Positions 54,576 to 62,189 of a DNA stretch of 64,000 nt are shown piece after piece (within the stretch, counting starts at the first letter, position 1; the number at the start of each line of letters is the position of its first letter). Under the pieces are notes generated by a model. That model was not told where the DNA came from and did not search any database. It saw nothing but the letters and a program-made list of their open reading frames with translations. The position numbers were made by a program, and so were the translations under genes. This DNA comes from Croceitalea dokdonensis DOKDO 023. GTDB taxonomy: Bacteria > Bacteroidota > Bacteroidia > Flavobacteriales > Flavobacteriaceae. The stretch lies in contig NZ_LDJX01000008.1 in the NCBI RefSeq assembly GCF_001306415.1, positions 1 to 64,000 of the forward strand, in the 5' to 3' direction.

Positions 54576-56831
54576 ATGAAAAACAGGGTAATATTATTTT
54601 TTTTAGGCTTTGGATTACTATTGAATGCGCAGCGGGGGAAAATGCCCTACCAAGACGCCAACCTTTCCATTGAAGAGCGGATAAATGATTTACTGCCCAG
54701 AATGTCCTTAGAGGAAAAAGTGGCGCAAATGCGAATTTTTCATGCCAATATTGGGGTGGAATCCGATGAAAAAGGCAGGTTAAAATTGTCTGATAGGGTC
54801 ATTGAAAAATTAAAGCTCGGCATTGCAGGTATCAAAAATCCCGGAGAACACATTTCGCCCGCGGCAGCGGCAAAATTGAACAATGAGCTGCAGCAGTATA
54901 TCATGAAGAGCAATAGGTGGGGCATACCTGCTTTATTCGTGACGGAGTCTTACAATGGTGTAGACGCTGCTGGCTGCACCAAATTCGGTCGCCCCATTAA
55001 TTCGGCAGCCACGTTTAATCCTGAACTGGTGAACCGTATTTGGGACGTGGTTGGGCGTGAGGCACGTCTGCGCGGGATGCACATGTGCCATTCCCCAGAG
55101 GCAGATTTGGTCAGGGATCCCAGATTTGGGCGCATGTCCGAAGCTTTTGGTGAAGACACGTATTTAACCACACAAATGGTGTTGAATGCCATTAAAGGCG
55201 TTCAAGGGGATTATAAAGGTTTAGGTGAGGGAACTCACATTGGTGCCGTGGCCAAGCATTTTGCTGGTTATGGACAAGTGCTGGGAGGGAGAAATTTTGC
55301 CGCTGTGGAGATTTCCCCAAGGACCCTTATCGATGAAATATATCCACCTTTTGAGGCCGCTGTAAAAGAAGCGAGAACCTTGGGTATTATGGCATCCCAT
55401 GGTGATATCAATGGGGTGGCCAGCCACGGAAATCCGGAATTGCTGACGGGGGTTTTACGCGATCAATGGGGATTTGATGGTTATGTGGTCTCGGACTCCA
55501 ATGATATTGCCCGGTTATATTATTTTATGAAAGTAGCGGAAAGTCCTGAAGCGGCCGCTTTAATGGGGCTTGTTGCCGGTATCGACATTGATTTATATGC
55601 CGAGGATTCTTATGCCTATCTGCCAGAAATGGTCAAAAAAGACCCCTCTATAGAAAAGATGATAGACCGTTCCGTAAGACGGGTGCTGCGTACTAAAATG
55701 AGATTGGGTCTTTTTGATAATCCACTGGTGGACGTAAAAAAGGCAGAAAAGGAAGTACGGTCGCAAACCTCACTGGCCCTTGCCCAAGAGGCCGATTTGG
55801 AATCCATCATTCTATTAAAAAACGAAGCCAATACCCTTCCGCTAGCAAAAAACAAAAAGAAAATAGCGCTTATAGGGCCGCTATTAAATCAAGAAACCCA
55901 AGAAGCGTTTCAGGCTATTGCTGGAGAAGATATCACTTTTGTGGCCGATAAAGGTTTTGAGCTTACCGATGGTAAAAAGGGTGTTCCCAACGTTTTGCCT
56001 ACGGATGAAAAAGCATTGGACAGATTAACAGGTCTCGCCAATGATGCCGATGTAGCCATACTATTTTTGGGTGGAGATGAATTTACCGCCAAGGAAGCCT
56101 ATTTCAATAATGCCTTAGGCGATAGGGCAACCATAGAACCCGTAGGACCGCAAGACGAGTTGGTCCGTCGTGTTAAGGCATTGGGCAAACCTGTCATTAT
56201 CGTTTTAAAACACCGCAGAACCTTGGCCATTAATGTAATGGCCAAAGAGGCCGATGCTATTTTAGATGGATGGGATTTAAGCGAAATGGGGGATACTGCT
56301 TTAGCTAAAGTGATTTTTGGTGAGGTTTCACCCTCTGGAAAACTACCTGTGACCGTGCCACGTTCCATTGGGCAATTGCCCTTTCATTACAGTATGAAGG
56401 AAATCAACAATAAAAAAGGATATCTTTTTTTGGAAGATGGGCCTTTGTACCCCTTTGGATATGGTTTGAGCTATGGTAATTTTACCTATGATGACATACA
56501 ACTTTCAGGCGCAACGATGACTCCAACCTCTGAAATTACGGTGAGTACCAAGGTAACCAACACGGGCAGCATGGCGGCCAAAGAGGTGGTTCAACTGTAC
56601 ATTAAAGATGAAATAGGTTCCGTAACCCGCCCAGATAAAGAGCTTAAGGGTTTTGAGAAAATCCTGCTCAATCCCGGGGAGTCCAAAACGGTTTCTTTTA
56701 AGATAACCCCTAAAATGTTGGAGTTTACGGGTTTGTCCATGAAGAAAGTGTTGGAGGAAGGGGATTATACCGTTATGGTAGGTACCTCTTCAAAAGAAGG
56801 AGTCACCGCAAGATTTAGATTGGAAAAATAG
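54576..56831 (+). CDS. GH3 beta-glycosidase (probable beta-xylosidase)
   Basis: A 751-residue secreted enzyme (signal residues 1-19). The N-terminal TIM-barrel holds VTESYNGVDAAGCTKFGRP, DPRFGRMSEAFGED, KHFAGYG (Lys227-His228) and the nucleophile Asp307 in GYVVSDSND. The (alpha/beta)6 domain (about 400-610) includes VAILFLGGDEFTAKEAYF, and a C-terminal FnIII-like domain (about 650-751) has the PLYPFGYGLSYGNFTY junction. Family knowledge and context favour exo-beta-xylosidase activity on xylose-containing ulvan oligomers; beta-glucosidase is the alternative. Confidence 0.92.
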   Translation: MKNRVILFFLGFGLLLNAQRGKMPYQDANLSIEERINDLLPRMSLEEKVAQMRIFHANIGVESDEKGRLKLSDRVIEKLKLGIAGIKNPGEHISPAAAAKLNNELQQYIMKSNRWGIPALFVTESYNGVDAAGCTKFGRPINSAATFNPELVNRIWDVVGREARLRGMHMCHSPEADLVRDPRFGRMSEAFGEDTYLTTQMVLNAIKGVQGDYKGLGEGTHIGAVAKHFAGYGQVLGGRNFAAVEISPRTLIDEIYPPFEAAVKEARTLGIMASHGDINGVASHGNPELLTGVLRDQWGFDGYVVSDSNDIARLYYFMKVAESPEAAALMGLVAGIDIDLYAEDSYAYLPEMVKKDPSIEKMIDRSVRRVLRTKMRLGLFDNPLVDVKKAEKEVRSQTSLALAQEADLESIILLKNEANTLPLAKNKKKIALIGPLLNQETQEAFQAIAGEDITFVADKGFELTDGKKGVPNVLPTDEKALDRLTGLANDADVAILFLGGDEFTAKEAYFNNALGDRATIEPVGPQDELVRRVKALGKPVIIVLKHRRTLAINVMAKEADAILDGWDLSEMGDTALAKVIFGEVSPSGKLPVTVPRSIGQLPFHYSMKEINNKKGYLFLEDGPLYPFGYGLSYGNFTYDDIQLSGATMTPTSEITVSTKVTNTGSMAAKEVVQLYIKDEIGSVTRPDKELKGFEKILLNPGESKTVSFKITPKMLEFTGLSMKKVLEEGDYTVMVGTSSKEGVTARFRLEK

Positions 56832-56858
56832 ATACGCAAACAACTAAAAAGGATATAA

Positions 56859-57974
56859 ATGAAACGAACACCAAAAACAATGTACAAAAGTGTCTTTCTG
56901 TTTTTGCTATGCTTAGGCGTAAAGGCACAAATGACTTTAGATAAAGAAAAAATTGAGCATGCCATGGTTAGCGCCATGGAATGGCAAGAGGCGCATCCTA
57001 TTTTTGCCCTCGCACCTACAGACTGGACCAACGGCGCCTACTACGTTGGCGTGACCAAAGCCCACGAAGCGACTAAAAACCCCATATTTTTGGCAGCCCT
57101 TAAAACTCAGGGCTATCGAAATGAATGGAAACCGCTTTACAGAACCTATCACGCCGACGATGTTGCAATTTCTTATTCGTATTTATATGCGAATGCTACC
57201 AGAAAGAACTTGGTGGATTTAGGGCCCACCAAAGCGTTTTTGGATACCCACCTTTATGAACCCAATAAATGGAAAGATGGAACAGACCCCAATAAGGAGA
57301 AAAAAATTCTTTGGTGGTGGTGTGATGCCTTGTTTATGGCGCCTCCTGTAATTACAGTATATGCCAAACAAACTGGTGAAGAAAAATATCTGGACGCAAT
57401 GCACAAATACTACATGGAAACGTACAACCTACTCTATGACAAAAAGGAACAGCTTTTTGCAAGGGATACTAGGTACCAATGGGGCGTTAATGCAAAAGAT
57501 TTAAAAGAACCGAACGGAAAGAAAATATTTTGGGCCCGCGGTAACGGCTGGGTATTGGGCGGACTTGCCCTAGTATTGACGGATTTGCCCCAAGACTACG
57601 AGCATCGTGATTTCTATGTCAACCTTTACAAAGAAATGGCTGCGAAAATCAAAGACCTACAACAGGAAGACGGCCTTTGGAGAACGAGTCTGCTTTCACC
57701 TGAATCATGGAATCATGGTGAGGTGAGCGCGAGCGGATTCTACACTTTTGCTTTGGCCTGGGGTGTGAACAACGGACTTTTGGATAAGGCGGAATATGCG
57801 CCAGCCGTAAAAAAAGCATGGAACGCCTTAGTGGCCTGCCAACACCAAAACGGTATGGTTGGCTGGGTACAAGATATTGGTGCCGATCCGCAACCTGCCA
57901 CTGCGGATAGTTGGCAGAACTATGGAACCGGAGCATTTTTATTAGCTGGTAGCGAGTTGTTAAAAATGGACTAG
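56859..57974 (+). CDS. GH105 unsaturated uronyl hydrolase
   Basis: A 371-residue (alpha/alpha)6-barrel enzyme with an N-terminal signal (about residues 9-23). GH105 landmarks are [14 protein letters not shown] (His98-Asp101), [18 protein letters not shown] (Asp156) and [17 protein letters not shown]. It removes the 4,5-unsaturated uronic acid that lyases leave on the non-reducing end, releasing a keto-sugar and exposing rhamnose-3-sulfate. This is the step after the PL28 and other lyases. The stop overlaps the next gene's GTG start by one base. Confidence 0.92.
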   Translation: MKRTPKTMYKSVFLFLLCLGVKAQMTLDKEKIEHAMVSAMEWQEAHPIFALAPTDWTNGAYYVGVTKAHEATKNPIFLAALKTQGYRNEWKPLYRTYHADDVAISYSYLYANATRKNLVDLGPTKAFLDTHLYEPNKWKDGTDPNKEKKILWWWCDALFMAPPVITVYAKQTGEEKYLDAMHKYYMETYNLLYDKKEQLFARDTRYQWGVNAKDLKEPNGKKIFWARGNGWVLGGLALVLTDLPQDYEHRDFYVNLYKEMAAKIKDLQQEDGLWRTSLLSPESWNHGEVSASGFYTFALAWGVNNGLLDKAEYAPAVKKAWNALVACQHQNGMVGWVQDIGADPQPATADSWQNYGTGAFLLAGSELLKMD

Positions 57975-59179
57975 TGCCCAGAAAAACCACCCTTTACTTT
58001 CTTGTCTTGCCGCTTTATTTGGTCTTTCTAGTGCAAGGCAATGCCCAACTGACCAATTTGGACTTTGAAAAGTTGGCAAAGGTGAAAACCGCCCTTGAGC
58101 ATGGGGATGTTCATTATTTGCCGGCCTACAAAAGACTCATTAGAGAAGCGGATAAAGCTTTGGATGAAGGGCCTTTTTCGGTACTTCAAAAAAAAATGGT
58201 AGCGGCAAGTGGTGACAAGCAAGACTATTTGAGTTTGGCGCCTTATTGGTGGCCAGACCCAGAAAAAGAGAATGGCTTGCCCTGGATTCGTAAGGATGGC
58301 ATTGTAAATCCCATGACCAAGGGTGATAACGTGGACGATCCCATCAAGGATAAAATGATCAACAACGTAAAAGTGCTCTCTTTGGCCTATTTCTTTTCCG
58401 GTAAGAAGATGTATGCCAAGAAGGTCCAGAAACTGCTCCAAGTGTGGTTTGTGGATTTGGATACCCGTATGAACCCTAACCTCAACTATGCCCAAGGGAT
58501 ACCGGGTAAAAATGATGGAAGGGGCTTTGGCATTATTGAGTTTTCCGGAATTTCCCACGTTATTACCGCTTTAGAGATCTTGGGGATGCAAAATCAGTTG
58601 GATTTAATGGTGGAAAAAGGGGTTAGAAAATGGTTGAAAGACTATTTGGTATGGCTACAGACCAGTGAATTTGGTGTTTTTGAAAAAACCAGAAATAACA
58701 ACCATGGCTCGTTGTATGATGTGCAAGTTGTATCACTTCTACTATATCTTGGGAAAGAAAAAGAAGCCCAATTGGTTTTGAACACCGTTTTTGAGCAACG
58801 TATAAAGCATCAAATAGAGCCAGATGGGAGTCAGCCCCATGAACTAAAGCGTACCAAAGGGCTTACATACAGTATATTAAACCTATCCGCCTTGACAAAA
58901 TTGGCTTTTTATGGAAGGAAATTAGGGGTGGAACTTTGGGAGCAAAGCTCAGAGGAAGGTGATTTACAAAAGGCCTATGATTTTTTATATCCCTATTTGG
59001 ATGAAACAATATCTTGGCCTTACGAGCAACTGGGTGATATGGGGAGCGCTAGGGAGCGATTAAGAAGAATGTATGTGACATCTGGCAGTTTATTAAATGT
59101 TCCCTTGTATTGCAAGCTGGCTTCCGGACTGGAACGGACGGATGATGTACGGCAACTCCTATATCCTTGTTTCCTTTAA
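57974..59179 (+). CDS. Alginate-lyase-fold protein, candidate lyase or oligosaccharide dehydratase
   Basis: A 401-residue secreted protein. It starts with GTG at 57974, overlapping the GH105 stop by one base; no later Met would keep the signal peptide (YFLVLPLYLVFLVQGNAQ). The fold is that of Alginate_lyase (PL5/PL38-type alpha/alpha toroid): YLSLAPYWWPDP (about residues 82-93), GRGFGIIEFSGISHVI (about 185-200), NNHGSLYDVQVVSLLLYLG (about 246-264) and ELKRTKGLTYSILNLSAL. A related protein next to GH105 in the Formosa ulvan locus dehydrates non-reducing-end glucuronate into the unsaturated sugar GH105 needs, and the same role is inferred here. Confidence 0.75.
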   Translation: MPRKTTLYFLVLPLYLVFLVQGNAQLTNLDFEKLAKVKTALEHGDVHYLPAYKRLIREADKALDEGPFSVLQKKMVAASGDKQDYLSLAPYWWPDPEKENGLPWIRKDGIVNPMTKGDNVDDPIKDKMINNVKVLSLAYFFSGKKMYAKKVQKLLQVWFVDLDTRMNPNLNYAQGIPGKNDGRGFGIIEFSGISHVITALEILGMQNQLDLMVEKGVRKWLKDYLVWLQTSEFGVFEKTRNNNHGSLYDVQVVSLLLYLGKEKEAQLVLNTVFEQRIKHQIEPDGSQPHELKRTKGLTYSILNLSALTKLAFYGRKLGVELWEQSSEEGDLQKAYDFLYPYLDETISWPYEQLGDMGSARERLRRMYVTSGSLLNVPLYCKLASGLERTDDVRQLLYPCFL

Positions 59180-59222
59180 AATCAATTAACTTTAAGTCCA
59201 CCTAAGAAGTAGAAACTAGCGC

Positions 59223-60533
59223 ATGAAAAAATCAAACGATAAAGCACCAATAAGGGACCGTACCAATTCCCGTAGAAGTTTTTTAAAAACAACCGCCCTT
59301 GCCGCAGGTTTAATTACCATAGTTCCAAGGCATGTTTTAGGTAAAGGGTTTATTGCCCCCAGTGATAAAATAAATTTGGGGTACATAGGGCTAGGCAAAC
59401 AAGGGGGTATTTTGGCCAATAAGTTTATGACCAATACCCAAGCACAGATTGTGGCAGGGGCAGAGGTCTGGACATCAAAAAGAAGGTGGTTCAAACAATT
59501 GGTAGAGGGCTATTATGCAGAAAAAAGGGGAGTTGCCGGGTATAACGGAATTAGGACCTATTTGCACTACCAGGAACTTCTGGAGCAGGATGGGTTGGAT
59601 GCGGTTGTTATTGCCACCCCAGATCATTGGCATGCCCAACAGGCCATTGATGCCATGAAATCTGGAAAAGATGTATTTTGTGAGAAGCCTATGACCAATA
59701 CCATAAAGGACGGTAGGGACATGGTAGATGCGCTTACCAAGTACGATCGCGTGTTGCAGGTGGGCAGTATGCAGCGCTCTTGGGCCAAATTTATCAAGGC
59801 AAATGAAATTGTAAAGTCTGGCAAGCTGGGTGAAATCAAAAAAGTACTCGTTAATGTCGGCGATCCCTATCGCACCTACGACCTTCCATTTCAAGAAACC
59901 CCAAAAGGGGTAGATTGGAACCTGTGGTGCGGCCCCGCCCCGCTCATCACTTATCACGATACCATTGCCCCGGAAGTGGTAAAAAATTATCCCGCATGGC
60001 GCGATTTTAAAGAAATTGGCGGAGGTAGATTGGCGGATTGGGGCACCCATATGTTTGATATCGCCCAGTGGTGCTTGGGCATGGACCGTACCGGCCCTGT
60101 CTCTTTTATACCTCCCAAAGACCCAAAGGCAACCAGGGGTCTGCGCATGTTTTATGAAAACGGAATTGAACTGGTGCATGAGGATTTTGGTCGTGGCTGG
60201 GCGGTTCGATTTATCGGTACCGATGGTAGTCTTGATGTAAGCCGAAGCTTTCTTGAAACCACACCGAGTTCAATTTTAATGCCTAATGGGGGAGATACCA
60301 AAGAACTATTTAAGGACCAAGGGAACCACTATCAAAATTGGTTGGACGCCATCAAAACCAGACAGCAGCCCATTTGTGACGTTGAAATTGGCCATCGTTC
60401 GGCCAGTCTTTGTCATATTGCAAATATCGCCTATGAACTTAATCGGCCCCTGCAATGGAACCCCAACAAAGAAAAATTTAAGGGGGACAAGCAAGCCAAT
60501 CGGATGCGAAAACGAAAGAAGCGTAAATTTTAA
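59223..60533 (+). CDS. Exported Gfo/Idh/MocA-family oxidoreductase
   Basis: A 436-residue protein with a twin-arginine signal (NSRRSFLKTTALAAGLI). The Rossmann domain INLGYIGLGKQGGILANKF is followed by DAVVIATPDHWHAQQAIDAM, the EKP motif (FCEKPMTNTIKDGRDMV) and GGGRLADWGTHMFDIAQWCL. It is a second, distinct member beside the one at 6058-7413 (the two share PDHWH and EKP). It is NAD-dependent; it may oxidise glycosides at C3 or act as a GH109-type hydrolase. The C-terminal tail is very basic (RMRKRKKRKF). Confidence 0.88.
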   Translation: MKKSNDKAPIRDRTNSRRSFLKTTALAAGLITIVPRHVLGKGFIAPSDKINLGYIGLGKQGGILANKFMTNTQAQIVAGAEVWTSKRRWFKQLVEGYYAEKRGVAGYNGIRTYLHYQELLEQDGLDAVVIATPDHWHAQQAIDAMKSGKDVFCEKPMTNTIKDGRDMVDALTKYDRVLQVGSMQRSWAKFIKANEIVKSGKLGEIKKVLVNVGDPYRTYDLPFQETPKGVDWNLWCGPAPLITYHDTIAPEVVKNYPAWRDFKEIGGGRLADWGTHMFDIAQWCLGMDRTGPVSFIPPKDPKATRGLRMFYENGIELVHEDFGRGWAVRFIGTDGSLDVSRSFLETTPSSILMPNGGDTKELFKDQGNHYQNWLDAIKTRQQPICDVEIGHRSASLCHIANIAYELNRPLQWNPNKEKFKGDKQANRMRKRKKRKF

Positions 60534-60562
60534 TAAAACAGCATCACCCTACCTACCAACGT

Positions 60563-61396
60563 ATGCCAAAAATCATGATGAGATTTATATTTTTTTTAGC
60601 CCTTTCTCTTGCCATTGCTTGCTCCTCCAAGGCCACTGAAGACAATCTTATTGAAATGGAGCCCCGTGGGCCAGAAGGAACTGTGGATGAAGATGGGAAT
60701 GGTTCTAGCGCACAAAACAGCGATCCCCTTTTTACCAATTCCATTGTTTCTACGGAAATAGATTTTATTAGGTCTGGTGATTCGGATAGTTTTTTATCCA
60801 TTACCTATGAAGGCCAAGCAGAGAAAGAAATGCCCGATAGCAGAAACGATCAGCTTTTTGATACCGCCGCCTTTGTTTTTAAAGCTAACTTTTCAGCGGG
60901 TGTTACGGTTGAAATCTGGGCACACAGTAGTTTTGGCAATGAGAACGTAGCCAAGGAAAATGCGGATAAAATCGTAAATAGGTTAGGTAAACTGCCCCCG
61001 TTTATGCTAAATAAATTGTCTCATGTAGTTTTGCATAAAGGGGATGCAGGGGCCTTTGCAGAGTCAGAGTCCAATTTTTTTGTGGTCTACTCCGAGAATA
61101 TTGATGTCCGTATTTCCAATAAGGATCTTGAGGAGACCGTTTTCCATGAAAGTGTCCATGCCACCTTGGATGCAGTGCATTTACAGCGTGCCGAGTGGAG
61201 AGACGCCCAACAAAGGGATGGAACCTTTATTACCCAATATGCCATGGAAAATGCGGATAAGGAAGATATGGCAGAGACCGCGTTGTTTGTGTATACCATG
61301 GTAAAACATCCGGGCAGATTAGCCCCAGATACGGAGGCTTGGGTCAGGACCAATATTCCGAACAGATATAATTTCCTAAAAACAATCTTTGAATAG
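60563..61396 (+). CDS. Lipoprotein with zincin-type HExxH metallopeptidase motif
   Basis: A 277-residue lipoprotein (LAIAC) with an acidic linker (residues 22-55). The catalytic-type motif H-E-S-V-H at 195-199 lies in a helix context (LEETVFHESVHATLDAVH), followed by Glu238 in EDMAETALFVYTM as a possible third zinc ligand. I do not recognise the peptidase family. It is unusual inside a polysaccharide locus; it might process surface proteins or be a metal-binding accessory. It ends 3 bp before the VOC-family gene. Confidence 0.65.
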   Translation: MPKIMMRFIFFLALSLAIACSSKATEDNLIEMEPRGPEGTVDEDGNGSSAQNSDPLFTNSIVSTEIDFIRSGDSDSFLSITYEGQAEKEMPDSRNDQLFDTAAFVFKANFSAGVTVEIWAHSSFGNENVAKENADKIVNRLGKLPPFMLNKLSHVVLHKGDAGAFAESESNFFVVYSENIDVRISNKDLEETVFHESVHATLDAVHLQRAEWRDAQQRDGTFITQYAMENADKEDMAETALFVYTMVKHPGRLAPDTEAWVRTNIPNRYNFLKTIFE

Positions 61397-61399
61397 CTT

Positions 61400-61810
61400 A
61401 TGGCATCATTTCATTATGCATTTAAAATCAAGGACATTCCCTCTACCCGAAAATTTTATGTGGATATTCTAGGGTGTGAAGAAGGACGGTCCACGGAAAA
61501 TTGGATCGATTTCAACTTTTTTGATAATCAACTATCTGCCCACGTGAGTACGGATTTTCCCAAATTGGATTATTGTGGCAAGGTTGATGGGATTAGCGTT
61601 CCAATTCCACATTTTGGCTGTCTTTTAGAGAAATCAGTCTTTGCAGAGGTTCAAGAACGATTGGAAAATGCAGGTATTGAATTTGTGATTAAGCCACAAA
61701 CTAGATACAAGGGCAAAACAGGGGAACAAATGACCATGTTTGTTTTTGATTACAGCGGTAATCCGCTGGAATTTAAGTCTTTTTCAAATACGGATGAGGT
61801 CTTCAAGTAA
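61400..61810 (+). CDS. VOC (glyoxalase/dioxygenase fold) protein
   Basis: A 136-residue cytosolic protein with two beta-alpha-beta-beta-beta modules: FHYAFKIKDIPSTRKFYVDI at the N-terminus and MFVFDYSGNPLEFKSF at the C-terminus. Candidate metal residues are His5 and the Glu in PLEFKSF. Family members include glyoxalase I, epimerases and extradiol dioxygenases. The role in this locus is unknown, possibly a sugar-derived aldehyde or keto-acid step. The ATG is 3 bp after the preceding stop. Confidence 0.8.
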   Translation: MASFHYAFKIKDIPSTRKFYVDILGCEEGRSTENWIDFNFFDNQLSAHVSTDFPKLDYCGKVDGISVPIPHFGCLLEKSVFAEVQERLENAGIEFVIKPQTRYKGKTGEQMTMFVFDYSGNPLEFKSFSNTDEVFK

Positions 61811-61859
61811 TGTTGTTCTGGGTTAATGCAAATACCATCCATCTAAAACCAATGTTCTT

Positions 61860-62174
61860 ATGAAAAGGCTCGCTTTTAAAATGAAATTGAATCCAGGCCA
61901 AATAAAAGCCTACACGGAACGCCACAACCAGCTTTGGCCAGAGTTGAAGAAACTTCTAAAAGATGCCGGGGTCAGTGAATATTCCATTTTCTTTGACCAA
62001 GAGACCAATACCCTCTTTGCTTTTCAAAAAGTTTCTGGCGATGGGGGTTCCCAAGATTTGTCAGATCATCCAATTGTTCAAAAATGGTGGGCCTTTATGG
62101 CGGATATTATGGAAACCCATCCAGACAATTCCCCAGTTTCCAAACCGCTAAGCGAAGTTTTTTTTATGGAATGA
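61860..62174 (+). CDS. rhaM: L-rhamnose mutarotase RhaM
   Basis: A 104-residue protein, exactly the E. coli RhaM length. Family signature: AFKMKLNPGQIKAYTERHNQ with the catalytic-type histidine at about 22, LWPELKKLLKDAGVSEYSIF and WWAFMADIMETHPDNSPVS. It interconverts alpha- and beta-L-rhamnose so that the right anomer reaches the isomerase. It is last in the rightward cluster and converges on the TonB-plug gene with 15 bp between stops. Together with rhaT it anchors rhamnose as a main product of this locus. Confidence 0.95.
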   Translation: MKRLAFKMKLNPGQIKAYTERHNQLWPELKKLLKDAGVSEYSIFFDQETNTLFAFQKVSGDGGSQDLSDHPIVQKWWAFMADIMETHPDNSPVSKPLSEVFFME

Positions 62175-62189
62175 TGAATTTGGAATGCC

